Assembly (NCBI GenBank): GCA_900548135.1
Contig: URJC01000195.1
Span: 1 to 5,413, forward strand
Source of the DNA: an uncultured Odoribacter sp.
GTDB taxonomy: Bacteria; Bacteroidota; Bacteroidia; Bacteroidales; Marinifilaceae
DNA: 5,413 nucleotides
Reading direction: 5' to 3'
Made by a program: the position numbers and the translations under genes. Below, piece after piece: positions 1 to 5,413 of this stretch. The notes beneath the pieces are model-generated. The model was given only the letters and a program-made list of their open reading frames with translations. It was not told where the DNA came from and made no database searches. How positions within the stretch are numbered: the stretch's first letter is position 1; each line of letters begins with the position of its first letter.

Positions 1-762
1 TTTCAATCGCGAAGGAGCAACAGCATCAACAGAAGCAGAAAATACGATACTTTCTCCTTTCTTGATCGGAAACTCAAAATAACCGGGTACAAATAAATCT
101 TCCCGGTAATCATAACCCCGGTTACGTTCCTCTGTATATTCAACGTTATAATACCAATCCGGCGTGGCTATAAACTCATTCTTTTTACTGATCTGCATAT
201 TCAGTGAAGGGAATCCGTTATATAATTTAGAACGGATTCCATTATCAATTTCCTGATACTTAATATTAGCCATTAAATTGGCTTTCGACAGAGCATGGAT
301 ATTACGGTAAGCCAAAAACGGCTTTAAACGGAGAGTCGTTTCAGAATGTGCATCCAGCAAAGTATAGCGGATCAATACCTGATCCTCATTATGCACCAAA
401 ATAATTTCTTTCCGCAGGATGACTCCGCCTACCCGGTAAGTCAACGTATAAACAGGCTCATATTCGAAATCTATAATATATTTGTGCCCGCGGGGTTCAT
501 AATTACCCGGGTATTTATGGATGCCCAGATTGAAAGCTTGTCCGTGTTGAACTACTGTTTCATCCAATGCCGATAAAAGTACATGATTTTCACCACCGAA
601 TTCCTCTATTGGCACAATTAGTAAACCATGATATTTACGGGTATTACAACAAATGATAGTGGAAGACATATACCCTCCGGCACGATTTGTTGCCAACACT
701 TCCCGCTTCAGTGAATATTCCAGGTTCACCAGTTCATCCTTATTAAATTTCAAATAAGCCAT
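1..762 (-). CDS. Glycogen debranching enzyme (amylo-alpha-1,6-glucosidase, GH133-like), N-terminal part only
   Basis: This reading frame starts at the ATG complementary to 760-762 and stays open for 254 codons to the left edge, so the C-terminus is missing. Bacterial relatives are about 650 residues, so roughly 39% is visible. The visible part matches the N-terminal beta-sandwich domain (GDE_N) of bacterial debranching enzymes. It has ATNRAGGYMSST at residues 24-35, NTRKYHGLL at 40-48, ENHVLLSALDETV at 58-70 and YRVGGVILRKE at 109-119, ending near GYFEFPIKKGESIVFSAS at 227-244. The family hydrolyses alpha-1,6 branch linkages of glycogen in the cytoplasm; the catalytic (alpha/alpha)6 barrel lies outside the window and cannot be checked. 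The start is supported by an in-frame stop at 772-774 and by family alignment from memory. No Shine-Dalgarno is visible, as is usual in this phylum. It follows the branching enzyme gene by 67 bp on the same strand, so co-transcription is likely. The family call is firm; the exact substrate is inferred. Confidence 0.9.
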   Translation of the reverse strand, partial: MAYLKFNKDELVNLEYSLKREVLATNRAGGYMSSTIICCNTRKYHGLLIVPIEEFGGENHVLLSALDETVVQHGQAFNLGIHKYPGNYEPRGHKYIIDFEYEPVYTLTYRVGGVILRKEIILVHNEDQVLIRYTLLDAHSETTLRLKPFLAYRNIHALSKANLMANIKYQEIDNGIRSKLYNGFPSLNMQISKKNEFIATPDWYYNVEYTEERNRGYDYREDLFVPGYFEFPIKKGESIVFSASVDAVAPSRLK

Positions 763-829
763 AATAAAATTTTATTTTATCTGATATAAATATTTCATTT
801 TCAAAACCATAAACTAACTCCGCTTACAG
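763..829. other. Short AT-rich spacer between branching and debranching genes
   Basis: This 67 bp gap has no terminator-like GC hairpin, which favours co-transcription of the two glycogen genes. It holds a perfect 14 bp AT-only palindrome (aataaaattttatt, 763-776) directly before the debranching start. A loose sigma70-like pair, TTGAAA (complement of 799-804) and GATAAA (complement of 776-781) with 17 bp between, points toward the debranching gene. It does not fit the Bacteroidota -7 consensus, so a separate promoter here is only a weak possibility. Confidence 0.4.
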
Positions 830-2818
830 TTAATCTTTTTGTAACTGTAGTACAAAAGCAGTCCTTGCAGGAATATATAAACTCAACAGATTTCGTCCAT
901 CCTGAAACAGGGTGAAATGCTCCTGCTGATCATTAATCCGGTTAAAACCACCGAAACATGGATTATCAGCATCTAATACAGACACATATTTACCCGGTTC
1001 CGTATCAAACAAATAATCTGAATAAGAATGTTCCGGACTGAAATTGAAAACAAAGAGATAAGCGCCCCTCCTAAACACCAGAATCTGCCGTCCATTATCC
1101 CTCACGAGCGGCTCCGGAACCGGTCCAAAGAAATCTCCCTGGTTTACAATTGCAATCATAGCTTTGTCAAATTCATTCAGGAAACGGAAACGAAGATTTT
1201 GATCATCCACCAGGCTCCATTGCCGGCGAGCATGTTCAAAACTCCAATGATTCCCTTCCCGAGGAAAGTCAATCCACTCCGGATGCCCGAATTCATTTCC
1301 CATAAAATTCAGGTAACCATCCCCGGCCGTAGAAATTGTCAGCAACCGGATCATTTTATGCAAGGCCATCCCTCGGTCTACCACCAAACTATGATCAAAA
1401 ACACTCATTGCTGTGTAGATTTCTTTGTCTACCAAACGGAAAAAAATAGTCTTATCCCCAACCATCGCCTGATCATGGCTTTCCGCATAACTAATGGTAT
1501 GCTCTTCAGCCCTTTTGTTGGTCAACTCATAAAACAAATCTCCCACATGCCACTCTTCATCTTTTTTTTCCTTAATCAGCTTGATCCAATAATCGGGAAC
1601 CCCCATGCTCATCCGAAAATCAAACCCCATTCCCCCATCTTCCACAGGCAGAGCCAGACCCGGCATTCCGCTCATATCCTCAGCAATCGTAATCGCCGAA
1701 GGATTAACTTCATGTATCAACTTGTTTGCCAATGTCAGATAAGTGATTGCATCTTCATCCTGATTACCGTCAAAATAATATTTGTATGCTGTAAAATCCC
1801 GTCCTAAACCGTGGTCCCAATATAACATACTTGTAATCCCGTCAAACCGGAAACCGTCAAAATGGAACTCATCGGCCCAATACTTACAATTGGACAAAAG
1901 AAAACTGAGTACTTCATCTTTTCCATAATCGAAACAACGGGAATTCCACAATTTGTGTTCTCCACGTTCCCCGCTATAAAAATACTGATTATAATCCCCT
2001 GCAAAGCAACTCAATCCTTCAACTTCATTTCTTACGGCATGGGAATGTACAAGATCCATAATCACTCCTATACCAAACCCATGAGCTTCATCAATCAGAC
2101 GCTTCAAATCATCCGGTGTTCCGAAACGGGAACTCACTGCATAAAAATTAGACACCTGGTATCCAAAAGAACCGTAATACGGATGTTCCTGAATCCCCAT
2201 AAGCTGAATCATATTATACCCTAAATCAACAATCCGGGGCAATACATAAGCCCTGAACTCATTGAAAGTGGACACCCGTCGGTTTTCCATACTCATCCCC
2301 ACATGAGCTTCATAAATCAAAGGATGATCCCGCCGGCACAAAAACTGATTTTTCCATTGGTAAGGTTGCTGCGGAGCCCATACCTGCGTGGTGAATATTT
2401 TAGAAATATCATCTTGCACCACCCGCCGGGCATAAGCCGGAATACGCTCTCCACAACCACCTTCCCATTCTACCCTTAGCTTATAATCCATACCATGCCA
2501 CATTGCATCAGCAGGCAGTTCCAACTCCCACACCCCATTTCCCAAAGATTTCAATCTGAAATCTTCCCGTTTCTGCCATTCATTTGATTCTCCAATCAAA
2601 TAAATAGCAACAGCATTCGGAGCCCATTCCCGAAATATCCAGGAAGCATCTTCCCTCCGGTGCAGACCAAAATACAAATGATTATTGAAAATATCAGCCA
2701 AAGTGGACTTTCGGTCTGTAAATTCCAGTTCTTTCAACACACTTTTTTCATGCCGACGCCGGATCACAGGCAAAAAAGGTTCCAATAATGGATCATCAAT
2801 TGTTATATTCAATTTCAT
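830..2818 (-). CDS. glgB: 1,4-alpha-glucan (glycogen) branching enzyme, eukaryotic-type GH13
   Basis: This is a complete 662-residue gene. The enzyme cuts an alpha-1,4 glucan chain and rejoins it through an alpha-1,6 bond, creating glycogen branches in the cytoplasm. Residues about 45-145 form the N-terminal CBM48-like module (YFGLHR, FREWAPNA, GESNEW). About 165-545 is the GH13 barrel, and the remainder is the C-terminal all-beta domain. The GH13 conserved regions are intact: DLVHSH at 255-260; DGFRFDG at 321-327, with Arg324 and nucleophile Asp326; IAEDMSG at 378-384, with acid/base Glu380; and AESHDQ at 445-450, with His448 and Asp449. MGNEFGHPEWIDFPR at 506-520, YAESHDQAMVGDKT and SFGYQVSNFYA are hallmarks of the eukaryotic-type subfamily (GH13_8), not of typical bacterial GlgB (GH13_9). 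Length fits relatives of about 670-700 residues. An in-frame TAG at 2828-2830 leaves this ATG as the natural start; no clear Shine-Dalgarno precedes it. The debranching gene follows 67 bp downstream. The long spacer before the gene may be a leader. Confidence 0.96.
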   Translation of the reverse strand: MKLNITIDDPLLEPFLPVIRRRHEKSVLKELEFTDRKSTLADIFNNHLYFGLHRREDASWIFREWAPNAVAIYLIGESNEWQKREDFRLKSLGNGVWELELPADAMWHGMDYKLRVEWEGGCGERIPAYARRVVQDDISKIFTTQVWAPQQPYQWKNQFLCRRDHPLIYEAHVGMSMENRRVSTFNEFRAYVLPRIVDLGYNMIQLMGIQEHPYYGSFGYQVSNFYAVSSRFGTPDDLKRLIDEAHGFGIGVIMDLVHSHAVRNEVEGLSCFAGDYNQYFYSGERGEHKLWNSRCFDYGKDEVLSFLLSNCKYWADEFHFDGFRFDGITSMLYWDHGLGRDFTAYKYYFDGNQDEDAITYLTLANKLIHEVNPSAITIAEDMSGMPGLALPVEDGGMGFDFRMSMGVPDYWIKLIKEKKDEEWHVGDLFYELTNKRAEEHTISYAESHDQAMVGDKTIFFRLVDKEIYTAMSVFDHSLVVDRGMALHKMIRLLTISTAGDGYLNFMGNEFGHPEWIDFPREGNHWSFEHARRQWSLVDDQNLRFRFLNEFDKAMIAIVNQGDFFGPVPEPLVRDNGRQILVFRRGAYLFVFNFSPEHSYSDYLFDTEPGKYVSVLDADNPCFGGFNRINDQQEHFTLFQDGRNLLSLYIPARTAFVLQLQKD

Positions 2819-2897
2819 CTTGCGACTCTATTTTAAGCATTACCATTTTGCCCCACCATTAAGAATATCCTTCCCTCCCATACACATTTTACCACTA

Positions 2898-2924
2898 TTA
2901 ATATTCATTCACATATTTTGTCAA
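2898..2924 (-). promoter_or_regulatory. Weak promoter-like pair upstream of glgB
   Basis: On the minus strand, TTTGAC (TTTG at the complement of 2922-2925, TTGACA at the complement of 2919-2924) is followed by TATTAA (complement of 2898-2903). The spacing is 18 bp from TTTG or 15 bp from TTGACA. The first half fits the Bacteroidota -33 box, but the second half lacks the TTTG part of the TAnnTTTG -7 box. If used, it would give a leader of roughly 70 bases for glgB. The match is weak and chance is likely in such AT-rich DNA. Confidence 0.2.
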
Positions 2925-2957
2925 AACAGCAGTCTGTTAAAAAACTCTTTTCAACAG
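2925..2957. repeat. Three alternating arms forming competing hairpins
   Basis: On the plus strand AACAG (2925-2929), CTGTT (2934-2938) and AACAG (2953-2957) alternate. The middle arm can pair with either neighbour. The left pairing is a 5 bp stem with a 4 base loop. The right pairing is a 5 bp stem continued by AAAA/TTTT (2939-2942 with 2948-2951) around one bulged base and a 5 base loop. In the glgB-sense transcript the order is CTGTT, AACAG, CTGTT, and the last hairpin is followed by a short U run. The two pairings exclude each other, which resembles an attenuator layout, but the arms are short. Confidence 0.35.
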
Positions 2958-3128
2958 CTTTTCCACAGGATATACCGAACGTTTTACGAAGTATTTGAAG
3001 CAAATGTTACAACAAATAAGGAAAAGATCACCTCTTTCTTTCTGAAACAATATTTTCTTCTAAACAAAACATAAATCTCGTTCAGTTCAGCTCAGCAATC
3101 GAAAGATAGCAACAATTCCCAGCATTCA

Positions 3129-3163
3129 CAAATTTTTATTAAACTTTTAACGGTAAAAATTTG
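3129..3163. repeat. Perfect 10 bp inverted repeat with internal stem
   Basis: The arms caaattttta (3129-3138) and taaaaatttg (3154-3163) are perfect reverse complements around a 15 base centre. Inside the centre TTAA (3139-3142) can pair with TTAA (3147-3150) around a 4 base loop, leaving cgg (3151-3153) as a bulge, so the hairpin extends to 14 pairs. All but two of the pairs are A-T. There is no U tract immediately after either arm, so it is not a classical intrinsic terminator. It could be an operator, a structured RNA element or a chance product of AT richness. Confidence 0.5.
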
Positions 3164-3189
3164 CAATTTAAAGATTTGTTATCTCCACA

Positions 3190-3228
3190 TTACAATTTCA
3201 TTAAATTCCTGTAACATTATAATTGTAA
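3190..3228. repeat. 8 bp inverted repeat with 23 base centre
   Basis: TTACAATT (3190-3197) and AATTGTAA (3221-3228) are perfect reverse complements. The right arm overlaps an 8 bp palindrome attataat (3216-3223). The arms are AT-rich, so this is weak on its own. It gains a little weight from lying about 27 bases from the 3129-3163 repeat, in a region with no gene. Confidence 0.3.
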
Positions 3229-3309
3229 ATCAGAAGTTATTTTAACAACTTAAGTCGTCAACCATTTTTATCCGCCTAAGAATAACACATCCGTCTAACC
3301 GAAGAGGAT

Positions 3310-3320
3310 ATTTGCCAAAT
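3310..3320. repeat. 11 bp operator-like palindrome ATTTG-C-CAAAT
   Basis: The sequence atttgccaaat has perfect 5 bp arms around a single central base. It sits about 10 bases downstream of the -7 box of the promoter candidate at 3330-3359, so it would cover the first transcribed bases, a common operator position. The site is short and has no recognised regulator. Confidence 0.25.
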
Positions 3321-3329
3321 TAAACAAAA

Positions 3330-3359
3330 CGAAAGTAAATGATTATTTCAAATTTCAAA
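3330..3359 (-). promoter_or_regulatory. Near-consensus Bacteroidota promoter directed toward glgB
   Basis: On the minus strand TTTG (complement of 3356-3359) is followed after 18 bases by TACTTTCG (complement of 3330-3337). The known Bacteroidota sigma-ABfr consensus is TTTG, about 19-21 bases, then TAnnTTTG, so there is one mismatch in the -7 box and slightly short spacing. Transcription would start near 3323, about 500 bases before the branching enzyme start. It begins only 21 bases after the WbqC-family stop. The product would be a long glgB leader or an independent small RNA. Confidence 0.35.
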
Positions 3360-3379
3360 CGAAGGAATCTCTGAACCCT

Positions 3380-4024
3380 TTATTCATTCAACAATTTTCT
3401 GGCTTCGGGCCCGCAACAAAACAATAAATCCAGAATACTGAGGTTCGGAGTAAAAGGAAAACGGTCAGAAAAGGTCTGGCGATAAGTACGAACAGTAAAA
3501 TCTGCACCGGGTTGACGGCGGTTAACTTTGGGATGAAAAGCATTCCTCAAGTCGGTATAACCGGATACTCCTTTACCAATATAATCTTCTGTCATCCGGA
3601 TAGGACAGTCCAGTTTCAATAAACTAAGCATTGATTCCAGAATGGCATTATTCAAATCCAAAAGAAAAGTCTCTTTTTTTTCAAAAAAAGGAATCAAATC
3701 ATCGATATAATATTCATAATAAGGTGAATTCTTATATGCTGACTCTATTCCCCTGAAATGTAATTTCTGCCATGGAGTCACATAGACTATTTTAAGATCT
3801 TTGACCAGTGTCTTACTATTAGCTTTAGCAACCGGAACAGTCAAAGGAATAACTCCGTTAGCCGTCATAATCTCACAACGATTCCGGTAACTTTGCTTGC
3901 CAAAATTTTCATATTGTTCAATATAAGTCCCTCCATACTGTTCTATGGCAGAAAAATAGGTTACAGGAGGAAAATAAGCTGTATTCAATAATAGATTTCC
4001 CATATGAAACAGACTAAAGTTCAT
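3380..4024 (-). CDS. WbqC-family protein
   Basis: This is a complete 214-residue gene. It matches the WbqC-like family by TAYFPPVTYF at residues 15-24, FGKQSYRNRC at 41-50, IPLTVPV at 59-65, PWQKLHFRGIESAYKNSPYY at 84-103 and a closing NLSILDLLFCCGPEA at 194-208. The name comes from an O-antigen cluster gene, and members are proposed to act in polysaccharide modification, but the biochemical activity is not established. There is no signal peptide or membrane segment, so it is probably cytoplasmic. The ATG at 4024 was chosen because it lies one base after the stop of the peptidase gene and has a good Shine-Dalgarno inside that gene. A second ATG at 4003 (Met8) lacks one. The tight junction implies translational coupling with the peptidase. 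Family assignment is firm; function is open. Confidence 0.9.
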   Translation of the reverse strand: MNFSLFHMGNLLLNTAYFPPVTYFSAIEQYGGTYIEQYENFGKQSYRNRCEIMTANGVIPLTVPVAKANSKTLVKDLKIVYVTPWQKLHFRGIESAYKNSPYYEYYIDDLIPFFEKKETFLLDLNNAILESMLSLLKLDCPIRMTEDYIGKGVSGYTDLRNAFHPKVNRRQPGADFTVRTYRQTFSDRFPFTPNLSILDLLFCCGPEARKLLNE

Positions 4025-4025
4025 T

Positions 4026-4820
4026 TTATCCTTCTTCGATAATCCGTTTAATCACTTTCAGATTGTGGGTATACCGTTTTAAATCTTCATTAAAGATACC
4101 CTGGTGGTCAATTTTATCTACTCGTACCTTACCCGAAGCATGGATAATGCGATTCTGTTCCCAGATAATCCCGACATGAGTGATTGTTCCGGTCTCATCT
4201 CCGAAAAAAGCCAAATCACCAGGCAAAGCTTCCTCAACAAAAGAAAAATCCTGTCCACACAGCACTTGTTGCGAGGCATCACGGGGTATATTGATCCCCG
4301 CCATACGATACACCACTTGTGACAGTCCCGAACAATCCACTCCATAAGGAGAACGCCCTCCCCACAAATAAGGTGTATTATAATACATCAAAGCGTATCC
4401 GATAATCAAATCCCTTAAACTATCAATCCCGACATCTTTTATTTTACTGACTAAAGTATAAGTATCTTCACCCAAAACCATTTTTTTGGTATCTGCATCA
4501 AAAAAAGGAAAAACACTTCCCGAAACAAGTAGTTTATTTCCGTAATCCCCATCTTTAGTGACAATATTAAATACTTCCGTCGCTAACACTTGTTCTTCAT
4601 TCAAGTATCTTCCGGCATACTCATCCGGTACTGCCCGGTGCATTTTACGGTCAATCCAACCTTCATATCCATCATGGATAAGCCGTATACAAACCCACTT
4701 TTCTGTTGCTTCCAATACCTCATACAATTCTCCGAAAAGCACCTGAGACACCATCTCGCTTCTTTCGGACTTTTCCCGCCGCATCGGAATAATACTTAAA
4801 TCTGAAATACCAAAACTCAT
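4026..4820 (-). CDS. Cytoplasmic NlpC/P60 cysteine peptidase with SH3-like domain (YkfC-like)
   Basis: This is a complete 264-residue gene. Residues about 1-125 resemble the bacterial SH3 region of YkfC-type enzymes (SIIPMRREKSERSEMVSQVL at 9-28, GYEGWIDR at 51-58). About 135-262 is the NlpC/P60 domain. The catalytic triad is visible: Cys163 in YGVDCSGLSQ (159-168), His215 in GTITHVGIIW (211-220) and His227 in RIIHASG (224-230). PYLWGGRS precedes the cysteine. Characterised relatives (gamma-D-glutamyl-L-diamino acid endopeptidase, dipeptidyl-peptidase VI) cleave between D-Glu and the diamino acid in free murein peptides with a free N-terminal L-Ala. No signal peptide or lipobox is present, which fits intracellular murein-peptide recycling rather than wall hydrolysis; substrate choice is inferred. 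The start is fixed by an in-frame TAA at 4833-4835 and by the promoter just upstream. It is the first gene of a two-gene unit with the WbqC-family gene. Confidence 0.92.
   Translation of the reverse strand: MSFGISDLSIIPMRREKSERSEMVSQVLFGELYEVLEATEKWVCIRLIHDGYEGWIDRKMHRAVPDEYAGRYLNEEQVLATEVFNIVTKDGDYGNKLLVSGSVFPFFDADTKKMVLGEDTYTLVSKIKDVGIDSLRDLIIGYALMYYNTPYLWGGRSPYGVDCSGLSQVVYRMAGINIPRDASQQVLCGQDFSFVEEALPGDLAFFGDETGTITHVGIIWEQNRIIHASGKVRVDKIDHQGIFNEDLKRYTHNLKVIKRIIEEG
4029..4036 (-). promoter_or_regulatory. Shine-Dalgarno for the WbqC-family gene
   Basis: The minus strand reads AAGAAGGA four bases before the ATG at 4024, within the last codons of the peptidase gene. It decides between the two possible starts (4024 and 4003). 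Such a purine-rich site is uncommon in Bacteroidota, where most starts have none, and it suits re-initiation after the peptidase stop at 4026-4028. Confidence 0.55.
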
Positions 4821-4923
4821 GCTGTTTTTATATTATCACTCTCTTGTGCAAAAGTAGTCTAATCCCAGAATATATCAATAACCCAAGTTCATAAACTTCA
4901 CAAAGCATTTTACTTCCCTCACG
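4821..4923. other. 103 bp spacer between transporter and peptidase genes
   Basis: This spacer holds the peptidase promoter (4849-4879). It also holds a small hairpin, AAGTT (4885-4889) with AACTT (4894-4898) around a 4 base loop, 25 bases after the transporter stop. That hairpin is too short and lacks a U tract, so no convincing terminator for the transporter gene is visible, and read-through into the peptidase unit is possible. Confidence 0.45.
4849..4879 (-). promoter_or_regulatory. Bacteroidota-type promoter for the peptidase/WbqC unit
   Basis: The minus strand reads TACTTTTG (complement of 4849-4856), a full match to the Bacteroidota -7 consensus TAnnTTTG. Nineteen bases upstream is ATTG (complement of 4876-4879), three of four bases of the -33 box TTTG. 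Transcription would start near 4842, leaving a leader of about 20 bases before the ATG at 4820. This is the best promoter in the window and marks the peptidase as the first gene of its transcription unit. Confidence 0.65.
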
Positions 4924-5413
4924 CTATAGCAAAAACAACACAAACAACTGGGCTGTCAACACCCGTAAAAACATGGTCAGGGGATAAACTGTAGCATATC
5001 CTACTGAAGGTAAATCATTCCCTGCCATATCATCAGAATAAGCCAAAGCAGGAGGATCTGTTGTACTGCCGGCAATTAATCCCATCAAAGTAAAATAGTT
5101 CACTTTATAGATCAGACGTGCAATCACACCAACGATAATCAAAGGTAGAAAAGTGATTATAAAGCCATAACCAATCCAAGCATACCCCCCATTCAAAACA
5201 GTATCCACAAAACCATTGCCGGCATCCAACCCGACACAAGCCAAAAACAGAGAAATCCCAATTTCACGCATCATTAAATTAGCACTCATGGTCGTATAAG
5301 TCACCAATTTATAATGAGGGCCGAACCGACTGATCAGAATAGCAACAATCAGCGGACCTCCCGCCAACCCCAACTTAACAGGTTGGGGAATACCCGGAAA
5401 CATAAAAGGAATA
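4924..5413 (-). CDS. AspT/YidE-type putative transporter, C-terminal part only
   Basis: The frame runs from the right edge to a TAG at 4924-4926, giving 162 residues of a protein that begins outside the window. The reading frame continues upstream of the first visible Met (5403) with Ile-Pro-Phe, so that Met is internal. The segment matches the C-terminal membrane repeat of the aspartate:alanine exchanger family (AspT, E. coli YidE/YbjL). Numbering from the window edge, it has [14 protein letters not shown] at 13-26, [15 protein letters not shown] at 111-125 and [17 protein letters not shown] at 140-156. Hydrophobic segments lie near 14-29, 51-63, 78-101 and 137-161, with a likely re-entrant hairpin at 107-124. 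Full-length members are about 550 residues with two membrane repeats flanking TrkA_C domains, which are not visible here. AspT exchanges aspartate for alanine; the substrate of this protein is unknown. It lies upstream of, and in line with, the peptidase gene but has a separate promoter between them. Confidence 0.88.
   Translation of the reverse strand, partial: IPFMFPGIPQPVKLGLAGGPLIVAILISRFGPHYKLVTYTTMSANLMMREIGISLFLACVGLDAGNGFVDTVLNGGYAWIGYGFIITFLPLIIVGVIARLIYKVNYFTLMGLIAGSTTDPPALAYSDDMAGNDLPSVGYATVYPLTMFLRVLTAQLFVLFLL

Larger units (their letters stand above)
2819..3379. other. 561 bp intergenic region without a convincing gene
   Basis: The gap lies between the WbqC-family stop and the branching enzyme start. 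It is strongly AT-rich. The open frames that cross it show no recognisable protein, and the longest plus-strand one begins inside glgB as its antisense shadow. Contents, right to left in the direction of transcription, are a near-consensus Bacteroidota promoter (3330-3359), an 11 bp pseudo-palindrome (3310-3320), an 8 bp palindrome acttaagt (3248-3255), an inverted repeat (3190-3228), a stronger inverted repeat (3129-3163), overlapping hairpin arms (2925-2957) and a weak promoter-like pair (2898-2924). No tRNA or known riboswitch was recognised. No strong terminator for the upstream operon is visible. The density of inverted repeats may partly reflect the AT bias. A long mRNA leader or a small RNA are both possible. 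Confidence 0.6.

Noticed and set aside
763..776. Fourteen-base AT palindrome before the debranching gene as an operator
   Set aside because: It contains only A and T in a spacer that is itself very AT-rich, so chance occurrence is likely.
1028..1807. Long plus-strand open frame of 259 codons opposite the branching enzyme gene
   Set aside because: It lies wholly antisense to a well-conserved GH13 gene and its translation shows no recognisable family or domain pattern, so it is a shadow.
2685..3074. Plus-strand open frame of 129 codons crossing the glgB start into the gap
   Set aside because: It begins antisense within glgB. The translation is rich in Phe, Ile and Ser with no family resemblance, and no promoter or ribosome site was seen.
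3074..3095. Short tandem TTCAG/TTCAG/CTCAG run
   Set aside because: Three imperfect 5-base units are too few to call a repeat array or CRISPR.
4118..4345. Minus-strand open frame overlapping the peptidase gene in another frame
   Set aside because: It is embedded in the NlpC/P60 catalytic region, which is conserved in its own frame; there is no independent support.
4885..4898. Possible terminator hairpin after the transporter gene
   Set aside because: It has only a 5 bp stem, mostly A-T, and no following U tract.

Overview
This 5.4 kb window looks like chromosomal DNA from a member of the Bacteroidota, most likely a gut-type Bacteroidales. The base composition is AT-leaning. All five genes have their closest recognisable relatives in Bacteroides/Parabacteroides-type genomes. 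Shine-Dalgarno sequences are mostly absent, and one promoter fits the phylum-specific -33/-7 consensus (TAnnTTTG). I cannot name a genus. All five genes lie on the minus strand, so transcription runs from high to low coordinates.

Region A (5413 to 4924) is the C-terminal end of an AspT/YidE-type membrane transporter that begins outside the window. Region B (4820 to 3380) is a two-gene unit: a cytoplasmic NlpC/P60 peptidase with an SH3-like N-terminal part (YkfC-like, murein-peptide processing), then a WbqC-family protein whose start codon lies one base after the peptidase stop. A good Bacteroidota promoter sits just upstream of the peptidase. Region C (3379 to 2819) is 561 bp without a convincing gene. 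It is AT-rich and holds several inverted repeats, a second promoter-like match pointing toward glgB, and a set of competing short hairpins. It may be a long leader or carry a small RNA. Region D (2818 to 1) is a glycogen-metabolism pair: a complete 662-residue glycogen branching enzyme of the eukaryotic type, then, 67 bp further on, the first 254 residues of a GH133-type glycogen debranching enzyme that runs off the left edge.

Functionally, the branching enzyme makes alpha-1,6 branch points and the debranching enzyme removes them, so region D belongs to storage-glycogen turnover. A glycogen synthase gene would be expected further left but is not in view. Region B belongs to cell-wall peptide recycling plus a poorly understood WbqC-family function. 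I found no mobile element, CRISPR array, tRNA or rRNA. Most of the window is ordinary core metabolism; the least explained part is the 561 bp gap.
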